Below are positions 7,549 to 17,261 of a stretch of 64,000 nucleotides of DNA, piece after piece. The notes beneath the pieces were generated by a model that saw nothing but the letters and a program-made list of their open reading frames with translations, was not told where the DNA came from and did no database searches. A program made the position numbers and the translations under genes. The stretch's first letter is position 1. Each line of letters starts with the position of its first letter. This DNA comes from Sphingomonas astaxanthinifaciens DSM 22298 (GTDB taxonomy: Bacteria; Pseudomonadota; Alphaproteobacteria; Sphingomonadales; Sphingomonadaceae): the NCBI RefSeq assembly GCF_000711715.1, contig NZ_JONN01000002.1:323254-387253 (forward strand). Reading direction: 5' to 3'.

Positions 7549-10206
7549 ATGACCTCGACCAACGACATTCGCCGCTCCTTCCTCGACTATTTCGAAGCCG
7601 CCGGGCACAGCCGGCAGGCGTCTGCGCCGCTGGTGCCGCAGAACGATCCCACGCTGATGTTCGTGAACGCCGGCATGGTCCCGTTCAAGAACGTCTTCAC
7701 CGGGCTCGAGACGCGGCCGTACAGCACCGCCACCTCGTCGCAGAAGTGCGTCCGCGCGGGCGGCAAGCATAACGACCTCGACAATGTCGGCTACACGGCG
7801 CGCCACCACACCTTCTTCGAAATGCTCGGCAATTTCTCGTTCGGCGACTATTTCAAGGAACGCGCGATCGAGCTCGCCTGGGGCCTGCTGACCCGCGAGT
7901 GGGGGCTGCCGAAGGACAAGCTGACGGTCACCGTCTACCACACCGACGACGAGGCGTTCGGGCTGTGGCAGCGGATCGCCGGGCTTCCCGACGAACGCAT
8001 CATCCGCATCGCCACCAAGGACAATTTCTGGGCGATGGGGCCCGACGGTCCCTCGGGCCCGTGCAGCGAGATCTTCTACGATCACGGCGATCACATCCCC
8101 GGAGGTCCTCCGGGCAGCCCCGACGAGGACGGCGATCGCTTCGTCGAGATCTGGAACCTCGTCTTCATGCAGCATCTGCAGGAAAATGACGTCATCGTTT
8201 CCGACCTGCCGCGGCCGTCGATCGACACCGGCATGGGCCTCGAGCGGATCGCCGCGGTCATGCAGGGCGTCCACGACAATTACGACACTGATACCTTCAA
8301 GGCGCTGATTGCGGCGTCCGAAGCGCTGACCAGGACCGCCGCGAAAGGCGAGCAAAAGGCCTCGCACCGGGTCATTGCCGATCACCTCCGCGCGACCAGC
8401 TTCCTCATCGCCGACGGCGTGCTCCCGGCCAACGAGGGCCGCGGCTATGTCCTGCGCCGGATCATGCGCCGCGCGATGCGCCACGCGCACCTTCTCGGCG
8501 CGTCCGAGCCGCTGATGCACCGGCTGGTTCCCGCGCTGACCGCCGAAATGGGCGCCGCTTACCCCGAGCTGATCCGGGCGCAGCCGCTGATCGAGGCGAC
8601 GCTGCGCCAGGAAGAGACCCGCTTCCGCCAGACGCTCTCGAACGGACTCAAGCTGCTCGACGAGGCGACGGCAGGGATGGGCGAGGGGGGCACTCTTCCG
8701 GGCGAGACCGCCTTCAAGCTCTACGACACCTATGGCTTCCCCTACGACCTGACCGAGGATGCGCTGCGCGCCCAGGGGCTCGAGGTCGACCGCGCCGGCT
8801 TCGACGCCGCCATGGCCGAGCAGAAGGCCCGCGCCCGCGCCGCCTGGAAGGGCTCGGGCCAGGCCGCCTCGGACGAGATCTGGTTCGATCTCGCCGAGGA
8901 GCATGGCGCGACCGAATTCACCGGTTATGCCGGCCATGACGGCGAAGGCGTGGTCCTCGCCATCGTCCGCGACGGCCAGCGTGTCGATGCGCTCGGCGCG
9001 GGCGAGGAGGGGCAGCTGCTCCTCAACCAGACCCCCTTCTACGCCGAGAGTGGCGGGCAGGTCGGTGACGCCGGAAAGCTCAGCACCGTGAAGGGCTTCG
9101 CGGGCGATGTTTCCGACACCTCGAAGCAATTGGGCAAGCTCCACGTCCTCAGCGTCAAGGCGACGGCGGGCAGCCTCGCGGTCGGCGACACGGTCCAGCA
9201 GCAGGTCGACGAGGAGCGCCGCCGCAGGGTCCGCGCCAACCACAGCGCGACGCACCTCCTCCATGCCGCGCTGCGCCGCCGGCTTGGCAGCCACGTCACT
9301 CAGAAGGGCAGCCTCGTCGCGCCCGACCGGCTGCGCTTCGACTTCGCCCACAATGCCGCGCTGTCGCCCGACGACATCGCCGCGATCGAGGCCGAGGTGA
9401 ACTTCCACATCCGCCGTAACGACCCGGTCTCGACCCGGCTGATGACCCCCGACGAGGCGATCGCCGAGGGCGCGATGGCCTTGTTCGGCGAGAAATATGG
9501 CGACGAGGTCCGCGTCCTCTCGATGGGCCGCGGCGACGGCGACTCAACCTACAGCGTCGAACTGTGCGGCGGGACCCACGTCGCTGCGCTCGGCGACATC
9601 GCCCTGTTCAAGATCGTCTCCGAGAGCGCGGTGTCCTCGGGCGTGCGCCGGATCGAGGCGCTGACCGGCGAGGCCGCGCGCCAGTGGCTGATCGAGCGCG
9701 ACAATCGCCTTCGCGCCATCGCGGCCAGCCTCAAGGCCGCGCCCGACGAGGCTCCGGCGCGCGTCGCCGCGCTGGTCGAGCAGACCCGCCGCCTCGAGCG
9801 CGAACTCGCCGATGCAAGGCGCCAGCTCGCGCTTGGCGGGGGCGGGGCGCAGGCTGCGGCGGGTCCGGAAGAGGTCGGCGGACTGAAGTTCCTCGGCCGC
9901 GTGGTCGAGGGGCTCGATCCCAAGGTCCTCCGCTCCGAGCTCGACTCGATGAAGGGGCAATTGGGCTCGGGCGTCGCCGCGCTGATCGCGGTCAACGACG
10001 GCCGCGCCTCGGTCGCCGCCGGGATCACCGCCGACCTCGTCGGCCAGTTGAGCGCCGTCGACCTCGTCAAGGCGGCGGTGGCGACGCTGGGCGGACAGGG
10101 CGGCGGCGGCCGTCCCGACATGGCGCAGGGCGGCGGTCCCGAAGGTGCGAAGGCACCGCAAGCGCTCGAGGCGATCAAGGCCGAGCTGGCGAAGGTCTCG
10201 GCCTAG
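7549..10206 (+). CDS. alaS: Alanyl-tRNA synthetase
   Basis: 885 residues, the full length of bacterial AlaRS. It charges tRNA-Ala and edits mischarged Ser/Gly. The N-terminal class II catalytic domain starts with the typical [14 protein letters not shown] and includes [19 protein letters not shown]. The editing domain has the metal ligands [11 protein letters not shown] and CGGTH. The C-terminal domain ends with a Gly-rich [16 protein letters not shown] motif. The gene is convergent with the antiporter gene, and the two stop codons share the palindrome CTAG at 10203-10206. Confidence 0.97.
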   Translation: MTSTNDIRRSFLDYFEAAGHSRQASAPLVPQNDPTLMFVNAGMVPFKNVFTGLETRPYSTATSSQKCVRAGGKHNDLDNVGYTARHHTFFEMLGNFSFGDYFKERAIELAWGLLTREWGLPKDKLTVTVYHTDDEAFGLWQRIAGLPDERIIRIATKDNFWAMGPDGPSGPCSEIFYDHGDHIPGGPPGSPDEDGDRFVEIWNLVFMQHLQENDVIVSDLPRPSIDTGMGLERIAAVMQGVHDNYDTDTFKALIAASEALTRTAAKGEQKASHRVIADHLRATSFLIADGVLPANEGRGYVLRRIMRRAMRHAHLLGASEPLMHRLVPALTAEMGAAYPELIRAQPLIEATLRQEETRFRQTLSNGLKLLDEATAGMGEGGTLPGETAFKLYDTYGFPYDLTEDALRAQGLEVDRAGFDAAMAEQKARARAAWKGSGQAASDEIWFDLAEEHGATEFTGYAGHDGEGVVLAIVRDGQRVDALGAGEEGQLLLNQTPFYAESGGQVGDAGKLSTVKGFAGDVSDTSKQLGKLHVLSVKATAGSLAVGDTVQQQVDEERRRRVRANHSATHLLHAALRRRLGSHVTQKGSLVAPDRLRFDFAHNAALSPDDIAAIEAEVNFHIRRNDPVSTRLMTPDEAIAEGAMALFGEKYGDEVRVLSMGRGDGDSTYSVELCGGTHVAALGDIALFKIVSESAVSSGVRRIEALTGEAARQWLIERDNRLRAIAASLKAAPDEAPARVAALVEQTRRLERELADARRQLALGGGGAQAAAGPEEVGGLKFLGRVVEGLDPKVLRSELDSMKGQLGSGVAALIAVNDGRASVAAGITADLVGQLSAVDLVKAAVATLGGQGGGGRPDMAQGGGPEGAKAPQALEAIKAELAKVSA

Positions 10207-11936
10207 CGCCGTCGCCCGAGCATCGGCTCCTCGACCAGCTCGCCCGCTTCGCGGATCTGGGCGCGGAGCTGGCTTCGCTTCTCGTGGATCGAGGCGATGA
10301 CCGGGCCCATCGCCACCCCGATGTCGACCAGCAGCGCCTCGCTCATTTGCAACGAGCCCTCCATCGTCTCGGGCACGGCGTCGGTCGCGCCGGCCTTGTA
10401 GAGCTGCGCGGCATGGGCGCCGTCGCGGGCCCGGGCGATGATCGAGATGGCGGGGCAGGCGGCGCGGATGTCGCGCGTCAGCCGCACGGTCAGCACCGGA
10501 TCGTCCATCGTCAGCACCACCGCGGCGGCCTGCGAGAGGCCGAACCGCTCGACCACGTCACCGCGCGCGACGTCGCCGAACAGGACGTTCCGCTGCTCCT
10601 CGCGCGCGGCCGCGACGCAATCGATGTCGCCATCGACCGCGAGATAGGGCCGGCGATGCTCGACCAGCATGTCGGCGACGATCCGCCCGACCCGCCCGAA
10701 GCCGAAGATGATCGTCATGTTGGTGGCGACTGAGGCGCCGCTGCTCAGCGCCTGCGGATCGAACCGCCGCGCCACTCGCCGTCCCGCCGCGGCGAGCAAC
10801 GGGGTGAGGGTGAGCCCGATCGCGGTCACCAGCGTCCAGAAGGCGGCCGCCCCGGCGCCGATCACTCCGGCGGCGAGCGCGCTTGCCAGCACGATCAAGG
10901 TGAGCTCGGACGGGCTTGCCATGAGGAGGCCAGTCTCGAGCGCGGTCCCGGTCCGGCTCCGCCGCCAGCGCAGCAACGCGAACACTACCAGCGCCTTGCA
11001 CAGCAGCACCGCCAGCGTCGCCGCGAGGAGCGCGGGCCAGTTCGCCGCCAGCGCGAGGAGGTCGAGCCGCATCCCGACCGTGATGAGGAAGATGCCGAGC
11101 GCAAGGCCGCGCAAGGGGGCGGTGATGACCTCGACCTCGGCGTGATAGTCGGTCTCGGCGATCAGCAGCCCGGCGATGAGCGCGCCCGCGACCGCGCCCA
11201 GGCCGACCGCGCCGGTGGCGACGCTCGCGAGCATCAGCACGAGCAGCGAGATGGCGAGGAACAGCTCCGGGCTCTTGGTCCGCGCGGCCTGCGCGAACAG
11301 CCGGGGGAGGAGGAAGCGGCCGACCAGCAGCAGCCCCGCGATCATCGTCGCGCCGCCCGCCGCCACGCCCAGCAGCGCCCCGGTCCCGCTCTTGGCGTCG
11401 AGCAGGAGGAGAATGGGGACGAGGCTCAGGTCCTGTAGCAGCAGAATGGCGAGCGCGGTCTGACCGGTGGTACTGCTCGTTCCCGCGAGCGGCATGACGA
11501 TCGCGGTCGAGCTCATCGCCAGCGCGATCCCGAGCACCAGCGCCGACACCGGCGACAATCCGCCGAGGCTCGCCAGCCCCGCGCCGAGCAGCAGCCCGGT
11601 CGCCAGCATCTGCGCGCCGCCCAGCCCGAACACCTGCCGCCGCATCCCCCACAGGCGGCGGAAGCTGAGTTCGAGCCCGATTCCGAACAGCAGCATCAGG
11701 ATGCCGATTTCGGCGAAGGGCTCGATCCGGCTGCGGTCGTCGATGGTGAAGGGGTCGAGCCAGGGATGCGCCTGCGCCAGGAGCCCGAGGCCCGCTGGCC
11801 CGATGGCCGCGCCGACGAGGATGAAGCCGATCACCGGCGAGATGCGGATCCGTGCGAAGGCGGGGATCACCACCCCGGCGGCACCGAGGATCACCAGCGC
11901 GTCGCTCAGTCCCTGTCCGCCCAGTTCGCCCGCCAT
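10203..11936 (-). CDS. CPA2-type monovalent cation:proton antiporter with TrkA-N domain (Kef/YbaL-like)
   Basis: 577 residues. About twelve hydrophobic segments form a Na+/H+ exchanger domain (residues about 1-390; [20 protein letters not shown] and [16 protein letters not shown] are typical of the family). A cytosolic Rossmann NAD-binding TrkA-N domain follows (about 410-530; [19 protein letters not shown], ending with DGDIDC). Such proteins exchange K+ or Na+ for protons across the inner membrane and are gated by nucleotide or glutathione adducts. There is no C-terminal TrkA-C domain. The gene is convergent with alaS and divergent from the DUF2945 gene. The transported ion cannot be read from sequence. 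Confidence 0.87.
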   Translation of the reverse strand: MAGELGGQGLSDALVILGAAGVVIPAFARIRISPVIGFILVGAAIGPAGLGLLAQAHPWLDPFTIDDRSRIEPFAEIGILMLLFGIGLELSFRRLWGMRRQVFGLGGAQMLATGLLLGAGLASLGGLSPVSALVLGIALAMSSTAIVMPLAGTSSTTGQTALAILLLQDLSLVPILLLLDAKSGTGALLGVAAGGATMIAGLLLVGRFLLPRLFAQAARTKSPELFLAISLLVLMLASVATGAVGLGAVAGALIAGLLIAETDYHAEVEVITAPLRGLALGIFLITVGMRLDLLALAANWPALLAATLAVLLCKALVVFALLRWRRSRTGTALETGLLMASPSELTLIVLASALAAGVIGAGAAAFWTLVTAIGLTLTPLLAAAGRRVARRFDPQALSSGASVATNMTIIFGFGRVGRIVADMLVEHRRPYLAVDGDIDCVAAAREEQRNVLFGDVARGDVVERFGLSQAAAVVLTMDDPVLTVRLTRDIRAACPAISIIARARDGAHAAQLYKAGATDAVPETMEGSLQMSEALLVDIGVAMGPVIASIHEKRSQLRAQIREAGELVEEPMLGRRR

Positions 11937-11962
11937 AGGCCCTTGTGCCGTAGGCGGGGTGA

Positions 11963-11988
11963 GGAGCCAAGAGCGGCGGCCGCCCGTT
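11963..11988 (+). promoter_or_regulatory. Possible EcfG (general stress) promoter of the DUF2945 gene
   Basis: GGAGC (11963-11967), a 17-base spacer, then CGTT (11985-11988). The alphaproteobacterial EcfG consensus is GGAAC-N16/17-CGTT, so there is one mismatch in the -35. It lies 29 bp before the start codon. Plausible, not proven. Confidence 0.35.
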
Positions 11989-12016
11989 TTCCCGTCACAC
12001 CGACAGGAGAAAGAAG

Positions 12017-12226
12017 ATGGCGACGAAGAGCTTCAAGGCCGGCGACAAGGTCAGCTGGTCGAGCCACGGCGGGACCGCCCATGGTCATGTCGTGAAAAAG
12101 GTCACCAAGCCGATGGACATCAAGGGCCACCATGTCGCGGCGTCCAAGGACAATCCGGAATATCTGGTGAAGACCGAGGAAGGGAAGGAAGCCGCGCACA
12201 AGGCGGGATCGCTCCGGAAGGGCTAG
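12017..12226 (+). CDS. DUF2945 (hypervirulence-associated TUDOR-like) small protein
   Basis: 69 residues matching the DUF2945 family: FKAGDKVSWSSHGGTAHGHVVKKVT, then DNPEYLVKTEEGKEAAHKAGSLRK. The fold is a small beta barrel, and the name comes from a fungal homologue; the bacterial function is unknown. An AGGAG ribosome site lies 8 bases before the ATG. The gene is monocistronic: a near-consensus stress promoter lies upstream and a strong terminator follows. It is basic and soluble, with no signal peptide. Confidence 0.85.
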   Translation: MATKSFKAGDKVSWSSHGGTAHGHVVKKVTKPMDIKGHHVAASKDNPEYLVKTEEGKEAAHKAGSLRKG

Positions 12227-12262
12227 ACCACCACGGACCGTGTGCCGGGAACGACCGGCAGG

Positions 12263-12300
12263 ATAGGGCCGGTTCGCCGATGGGCGAGCGGCCCTATTTT
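12263..12300 (+). terminator. Rho-independent terminator of the DUF2945 gene
   Basis: ATAGGGCCG (12263-12271) pairs with CGGCCCTAT (12289-12297), with an inner CGCC/GGCG stem, followed by TTTT. It lies 37 bases after the stop codon. Confidence 0.8.
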
Positions 12301-12504
12301 CGTGCGCGGTCCCGATTCGAACGCGCCGGTTCGGGCCTGTTCTCAACCGATTCGCCAGCTTTCCGCGCTGCTCGCAGCCCGGCGGCCAGACAGATAATGG
12401 AGGCTAGCGGAAGGCGCATGGGGGCAGGACGGACACCGCTGTTCCGCAGTTGCCCGCGACTCATTCCACCCGCAGTCGGGCTAGCGCTAAAGCCTTGCCC
12501 CACA

Positions 12505-12542
12505 AAGAAAATGCGCGCCGCGGCAGAGGCCACGACGCGCAT
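12505..12542 (-). terminator. Rho-independent terminator of the minus-strand small ORF unit
   Basis: On the minus strand a 14-pair stem (12542-12529 with 12524-12511, two G-U pairs) closes a CTCT loop and is followed by TTTCTT. It reads out of the 20-codon ORF at 12584-12646 and ends that transcript. Confidence 0.8.
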
Positions 12543-12583
12543 GTTTCAAACTCTTTATCGGTCGGCCGAAGCCGATCGGCTGC

Positions 12584-12646
12584 TTAGCCGCGGCCACCCG
12601 CGGTGGCGGCGCCCGAACCGACGAGCCAGTTCCAAAGACTCCACAT
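12584..12646 (-). CDS. Candidate 20-residue Trp-rich peptide
   Basis: A 20-codon ORF beginning MWSLWNWLVG and ending in a Gly/Ala/Thr/Arg tail. Three of the first seven residues are Trp, giving a short amphipathic, membrane-seeking N terminus. The Shine-Dalgarno AGGGAG lies 8 bases before the ATG. A sigma70-like promoter (TTGCTA, 17 bp, TAATAG) sits at 12720-12692 and a strong terminator at 12542-12505, so the whole unit is about 180 nt. The 5' end GACTCC can pair with GGAGTC just inside the ORF, which might mask the start. It could instead be a small RNA whose ORF is incidental. No biosynthetic gene follows, so it is not an ordinary attenuator leader. No family recognised. Confidence 0.5.
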   Translation of the reverse strand: MWSLWNWLVGSGAATAGGRG

Positions 12647-12691
12647 GACACTTGCTCCCTGTTCCACGGCATGACGCCGTTCCAGGAGTCA

Positions 12692-12720
12692 CTATTAACC
12701 TTAATCGATACGGTTAGCAA
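12692..12720 (-). promoter_or_regulatory. Sigma70-like promoter of the small peptide/sRNA unit
   Basis: Reading the minus strand: TTGCTA (12720-12715), a 17-base spacer, TAATAG (12697-12692). It sits in an unusually AT-rich patch (12680-12765). The predicted start is near 12685, giving a 39-base leader with a small CGGC/GCCG hairpin. Confidence 0.5.
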
Positions 12721-12829
12721 ATGAGTAAGCATATTCATTAGGCATATTTCTGCGCAGGACAGAAGAACGCGCTCCGGACTTGCGGCAGTTTAAGAAACGG
12801 TGATGGTGGAAGGGGCTGGCCCCCGGGGA

Positions 12830-15139
12830 TCAGGCGACCCGGCGGGCCGAGCGGACCTGAAGGCGCTGGATCAGCTCGCGAACGCCCATCGGGCGGCCGA
12901 TCGCGAAGCCCTGGGCGAGGTCGCAGCCCATGCGGGTCAGTTCGTCGAGGCACTGCTTGTCCTCGACCCCCTCGGCGACCACAGTGCGGCCGAGCGAATG
13001 GGCGAGCGCGATGGTCGACTGGACCATGATCAGGTCCGACCGGTTGACCCGCATCGATTTGACGAAGCTCTGGTCGATCTTGATCTCGTTGGCGGGGATC
13101 TTCTTCAGGTAATCGAGGGTCGACAGGCCCGTGCCATAATCGTCGATCGCGACCCGGATCCCGAGGCGGCGGAGTTCGTCGAGCGTCGCCAGCCCGCTTT
13201 CGGCATCCTGGAGCGTCGCGGTTTCGGTCAGCTCGAGCGTCAGCTTGTCGGGCGCAAGGCCGTGGGTGTCGAGCATCGCCCGGATCCGGCTCAGCAATTC
13301 GCGGTCGGACAGCAGGCGGGCCGACAGGTTGACCGCGACCTGGAACGACACTCCGCGCTTGTTGATCGCGGCGGCCGAGCCGATCGCGCGGTCGAGGACG
13401 AAATCGGTGAGCTTGGCGATGCGGCCGTTGTTCTCGGCGGCGGCGACGAATTCCGCCGGGCTGATCGGACCCTTGTGCGGGTGGGTCCAGCGGGCGAGCG
13501 CCTCAGCGCCGACGATCCGGCCGCGCTGGATGTCATATTGCGGCTGATAGGCCAGCCACACCTCGCCCTGGTCGATCGCCTGGTCGAGCTCGCCGAGCAG
13601 CGACACGCGCCAGTTCACTTCCTCCTGACGCGCCGGGTCGTGGAGCTTCCAGCGAAGGCCCTCGATCCAGGCCTCGTCGGCAGCAAGGACGGCGCTGCCG
13701 ATCCGGTTGCCGAGCGAGCGGGTCGAGCCGAGTTCGGCGCCGAAGCTCAGCGCGATGTCGATCTGGCGCCCTGCGACCTGCACCGGCGAGCGGAACAGCG
13801 AATGCAGCGCCTCCAGGTGATTGCCGATCGGAGCGGTGGTCGGGACCGTCCAGGCAAAGGTGCCGTCGTCGCCCTGATAGATGGTGTCCTGGTGTCCGGT
13901 CGACAGCCGCGCGACGATCTGGCGATAGGCTTCCTTCTGCTCGGCCTCGGGAAGTGCGCTGCTGATCTCGGCGTGATTGTGGATCTTGGCCAGCACAAGC
14001 GGCTGGTCGATCAGGCGATTGCTTCGCAGCGTGGCGAAGGTTGGCAGGCCGGTCAGCTCATTGACCTGGCTGCGCTCCTTCCAGCGCATCAGCGCCAGCC
14101 GCCAACCGACGATCAGCAGCATGGCCAGCGCGGGCACGATGTCGATCGAAACATAGGCCTGTTCCAGGAACAGGGGGGCAAACAGAAGCACTGCGACGCC
14201 CCCAGCGAGGCTAAATAAGGACCAGCGGTCGCGGCGCGACGTTGCAAACCAGGCGAGCAACGCTGCCAGGACGATGGCCGGAAGACCTCCCAAAGCCCTC
14301 GGGGTGCCGCGCAGCAGTGTTTCGGCGCCCAGCACATGGACATAGGCTCCGGCGGCCCTGCCATAGCCAGGAAGCCAGAACTGATCGCCCAGTTGGTCGG
14401 CGTTGAGGCCGATGATCAGGTCCTTGCCCTCGACGGCGCTGCGCGCAGTTCTTCCGCTCAGCAGATCGGCTGCGCTCACATAGGGGACCGAAGCGGGCTG
14501 AATCGAATAGTCGATCCAGAAGGAGCGCGTGTCGTTCTTTGCTCGATGCGCGAGGCTGCCGGCGAAGGTCGACATCCGCTGACCTTCCACCTCTACGCTG
14601 ACATGGTTCGAACGCACTGCGTTGTAATAATCGTATAAGGTAGTGGCACTCGCGGTGGAGGCATGATCGGCAAAGATCGGTAGCGGGCGCGTTAGCTGCG
14701 TTTTGAGCGCCTTGTCAGAACCGACCGCCTGCCGATCGGCCAGGACGACCCGGCCTGACCGTCCAATCGCCGAGGAAAGTGCGCGATCCTCATCGGGACG
14801 CGAAGGGCTATCGTAGATGAGATCGAGGTGAATGCTCTTCGCGCCGGCGGCCGTCGCGCGGTCAATGAGTTTGGCCTGCGTCGAGCGCGGCCAAGGCCAG
14901 CTACCGATCTTTTGCAGGCTCTTGTCGTCGATTCCGACGAAGACGATCTTGCCGCTTGCCTTGCTCGGGTGGCTGGCATTGCGCGCGGTACGCAGCGCAT
15001 CCTCGAGCGGTTGGCCGACCTGCAGGCCCCAGAACACCAGGGCAGCCACCAGCGACCACAGAAGCAGCCGGTGCGGCCTCCGTCGTTCGTCGCCCTGCTT
15101 GTCGGTTCCCGAGCGCATGCAGAGTTCATTGCCCGACAA
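12830..15139 (-). CDS. CHASE2 sensor with degenerate GGDEF and intact EAL domain (likely c-di-GMP phosphodiesterase)
   Basis: 769 residues. One TM helix near residues 25-42 precedes a periplasmic CHASE2 domain (about 45-280; IVFVGIDDKSLQKIGSWPWPR is characteristic). Three TM helices follow (about 280-345), then a cytoplasmic GGDEF-like domain and an EAL domain (about 520-765). The GGDEF signature is replaced by GDDGTF, so cyclase activity is unlikely. The EAL domain keeps its catalytic residues: AEALARW, AVNLSARLL, LELTET, IDDYGTG, IKIDQSF and VAEGVED. The protein should therefore hydrolyse c-di-GMP in response to an extracytoplasmic signal. It is divergent from pntAB. Confidence 0.9.
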   Translation of the reverse strand: MSGNELCMRSGTDKQGDERRRPHRLLLWSLVAALVFWGLQVGQPLEDALRTARNASHPSKASGKIVFVGIDDKSLQKIGSWPWPRSTQAKLIDRATAAGAKSIHLDLIYDSPSRPDEDRALSSAIGRSGRVVLADRQAVGSDKALKTQLTRPLPIFADHASTASATTLYDYYNAVRSNHVSVEVEGQRMSTFAGSLAHRAKNDTRSFWIDYSIQPASVPYVSAADLLSGRTARSAVEGKDLIIGLNADQLGDQFWLPGYGRAAGAYVHVLGAETLLRGTPRALGGLPAIVLAALLAWFATSRRDRWSLFSLAGGVAVLLFAPLFLEQAYVSIDIVPALAMLLIVGWRLALMRWKERSQVNELTGLPTFATLRSNRLIDQPLVLAKIHNHAEISSALPEAEQKEAYRQIVARLSTGHQDTIYQGDDGTFAWTVPTTAPIGNHLEALHSLFRSPVQVAGRQIDIALSFGAELGSTRSLGNRIGSAVLAADEAWIEGLRWKLHDPARQEEVNWRVSLLGELDQAIDQGEVWLAYQPQYDIQRGRIVGAEALARWTHPHKGPISPAEFVAAAENNGRIAKLTDFVLDRAIGSAAAINKRGVSFQVAVNLSARLLSDRELLSRIRAMLDTHGLAPDKLTLELTETATLQDAESGLATLDELRRLGIRVAIDDYGTGLSTLDYLKKIPANEIKIDQSFVKSMRVNRSDLIMVQSTIALAHSLGRTVVAEGVEDKQCLDELTRMGCDLAQGFAIGRPMGVRELIQRLQVRSARRVA

Positions 15140-15264
15140 AGGTTAGGAAATTGGAAACCGATCGGGGGTGAACGGCAAGAAGGTCCGTTGCGGACCCGCC
15201 CGCTTTGCCGCTAGCCCTTGCCCGGCCGCCATGCCATGCAGGGCGTCACAACAGGGGAGGGCGC

Positions 15265-15546
15265 GTGGACTTCATTTCCATCCTGTCGATCTTCGTCATG
15301 GCCTGCTTCGTCGGCTATTACGTGGTCTGGTCGGTGACCCCGGCGCTGCATACGCCGCTGATGGCGGTAACCAACGCCATCTCCAGCGTGATCATCGTCG
15401 GCGCGCTGATCGCCGCCGCGGCGGCCGGAAGCGCCTCCTCCAAGTGGCTCGGCCTCCTCGCCGTGGTGCTCGCCAGCATCAACATCTTCGGCGGCTTCGC
15501 GGTGACCAGCCGGATGCTCGCCATGTACAAGAAGAAGGACAAGTGA
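15265..15546 (+). CDS. pntAB: NAD(P) transhydrogenase subunit alpha part 2 (PntA C-terminal membrane part)
   Basis: 93 residues from a GTG preceded by GGGGAGG; the longer frame from 15205 adds an unrelated basic leader. Three hydrophobic segments (FISILSIFVMACFVGYYVVW, AVTNAISSVIIVGALIAAAAA and WLGLLAVVLASINIFGGFAVTSRM) match the membrane part of the split transhydrogenase alpha chain. With PntB it forms the proton channel that couples hydride transfer from NADH to NADP+ to the proton gradient. The alpha-1 gene (NAD-binding dI domain), normally directly upstream, is absent. The stop overlaps the pntB start. Confidence 0.9.
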   Translation: MDFISILSIFVMACFVGYYVVWSVTPALHTPLMAVTNAISSVIIVGALIAAAAAGSASSKWLGLLAVVLASINIFGGFAVTSRMLAMYKKKDK

Positions 15547-17090
15547 TGGCGGGGGTGCACACCGACTATATCCTCGCCGCGACCTTCCCCGCGGCACCCA
15601 CCGTCGAAGCCCATGCTCAGCCCGCCTGGGTGCTGCTCGCCTATCTCGTCGCCGGCGTCTGCTTCATCCTCGCGCTTCGCGGCCTGTCGAGCCCCGCCAC
15701 CAGCCAACGCGGCAACCGCCTCGGCATGATCGGCATGGGAATCGCGGTGGTGACGACCTTGCTCGTCGCTTTCGGGGTCGGCAATTTTTTCGGCGGGCCC
15801 GCGGACGAGACGCGCTATCTCGTGCTCGACCAGATAGCGCTACTCGAAATCCTCGCCGCCATCGCCATCGGCGCCGTGATCGGCATCGTCACCGCGCGCC
15901 GCATCAAGATGACCGACATGCCGCAGCTGGTCGCGGCCTTCCACAGCCTGGTCGGCCTCGCTGCGGTGCTGGTCGGCGCTGCCGCCTTCCTCAATCCCGA
16001 AGCGTTCGGCATCGCCGCAATCATTTCGCCCATCGCTTCCGCGCCGGTGGTCAACATCCTGCCGGTGAGCCGCCTCGAAATGGGCCTCGGCGTCGCGATC
16101 GGCGCGATCACCTTCTCGGGGAGCGTGATCGCGTTCCTCAAGCTCAATGGAAACATGAGCGGGGCGCCGATCCTGCTGCCCGGCCGCCATTTCCTCAACC
16201 TCGGCACGCTCGCCGCCATCCTGATCCTGATCGGCTATTTCACGCAGGACCAGTCGCCCTGGATCTTCTGGACCGTGATGGCACTGTCCTTCGCCATCGG
16301 CTTCCTGCTGATCATCCCGATCGGCGGCGCCGACATGCCGGTCGTGGTCTCGATGCTGAACAGCTATTCGGGATGGGCCGCGGCGGCGATGGGCTTCACG
16401 CTCCACAATAGCGCGATGATCATCACCGGCGCGCTGGTCGGAAGTTCGGGCGCGATCCTCAGCTACATCATGTGCCGGGCGATGAACCGCTCCTTCCTCA
16501 GCGTCATCGCCGGCGGCTTCGGCGCGGTCGCGGGCGGCCCCGCGGGCGAAGTCATCGACCGGCCGTACAAGCGCGGCTCGGCCGAGGACGCCGCCTTCCT
16601 CATGAAACAGGCCGACCAGGTCATCATCGTTCCCGGCTACGGCATGGCGGTGGCGCAGGCCCAGCACGTGCTGCGCGAGATGGCCGACATGCTCAAGAAG
16701 GAGGGGGTGAAGGTCAAATACGCGATCCACCCCGTCGCCGGCCGCATGCCCGGGCACATGAACGTCCTGCTTGCGGAAGCGAACGTGCCCTATGACGAGG
16801 TGTTCGAGCTCGAGGACATCAACAGCGAGTTCGCGCAGACCGACGTCGCCTTCGTGATCGGCGCCAACGACGTCACCAACCCCGCGGCCAAGACCGACAA
16901 GAGCTCGCCCATCTACGGCATGCCCGTGCTCGACGTCGAAAAGGCGCGCACCGTGCTCTTCATCAAGCGCTCGATGGGCGGGGCGGGCTATGCCGGCGTC
17001 GACAACGAACTCTTCTACCGCGACAACACGATGATGCTCCTCGCCGACGCCAAGAAGATGGTCGAGGAGATCGTCAAGGCGCTGGGGTAG
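15546..17090 (+). CDS. pntB: NAD(P) transhydrogenase subunit beta PntB
   Basis: 514 residues from the ATG overlapping the pntAB stop (TGATG). The N-terminal two thirds are membrane helices. The C-terminal ~190 residues form the NADP(H)-binding dIII domain, with QVIIVPGYGMAVAQAQH, KVKYAIHPVAGRMPGHMNVLLAEA, VIGANDVTNPAA and GYAGVDNELFY. It makes NADPH at the expense of the proton-motive force in the inner membrane. The frame is open further upstream, but that sequence belongs to pntAB in another frame. Confidence 0.96.
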   Translation: MAGVHTDYILAATFPAAPTVEAHAQPAWVLLAYLVAGVCFILALRGLSSPATSQRGNRLGMIGMGIAVVTTLLVAFGVGNFFGGPADETRYLVLDQIALLEILAAIAIGAVIGIVTARRIKMTDMPQLVAAFHSLVGLAAVLVGAAAFLNPEAFGIAAIISPIASAPVVNILPVSRLEMGLGVAIGAITFSGSVIAFLKLNGNMSGAPILLPGRHFLNLGTLAAILILIGYFTQDQSPWIFWTVMALSFAIGFLLIIPIGGADMPVVVSMLNSYSGWAAAAMGFTLHNSAMIITGALVGSSGAILSYIMCRAMNRSFLSVIAGGFGAVAGGPAGEVIDRPYKRGSAEDAAFLMKQADQVIIVPGYGMAVAQAQHVLREMADMLKKEGVKVKYAIHPVAGRMPGHMNVLLAEANVPYDEVFELEDINSEFAQTDVAFVIGANDVTNPAAKTDKSSPIYGMPVLDVEKARTVLFIKRSMGGAGYAGVDNELFYRDNTMMLLADAKKMVEEIVKALG

Positions 17091-17261
17091 ATACGCTCCC
17101 GCAACGCCCTGTCGCCGCTTCGCAACAGCTCGCCTTTGCCGCGTTAATCGCGCCAACATTTGACGTTCATGCGCTTGTCCGAAATCCCGCCTTGAGCGAC
17201 AACGCTCCCGTTAACTATTTGGCGCCGCACCGGAACGCGGCGGGGCAGGGGACGGACAGAA

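Noticed and set aside
12294..12542. 82-codon minus-strand frame starting at 12542
   Set aside because: It begins inside the terminator hairpin and has no ribosome site.
12505..12720. Trp operon leader peptide
   Set aside because: There is no trp or other biosynthetic gene downstream on that strand; the terminator closes the unit.
12800..14218. 472-codon plus-strand frame opposite the EAL gene
   Set aside because: Shadow of the CHASE2-GGDEF-EAL gene; no family motif or ribosome site.
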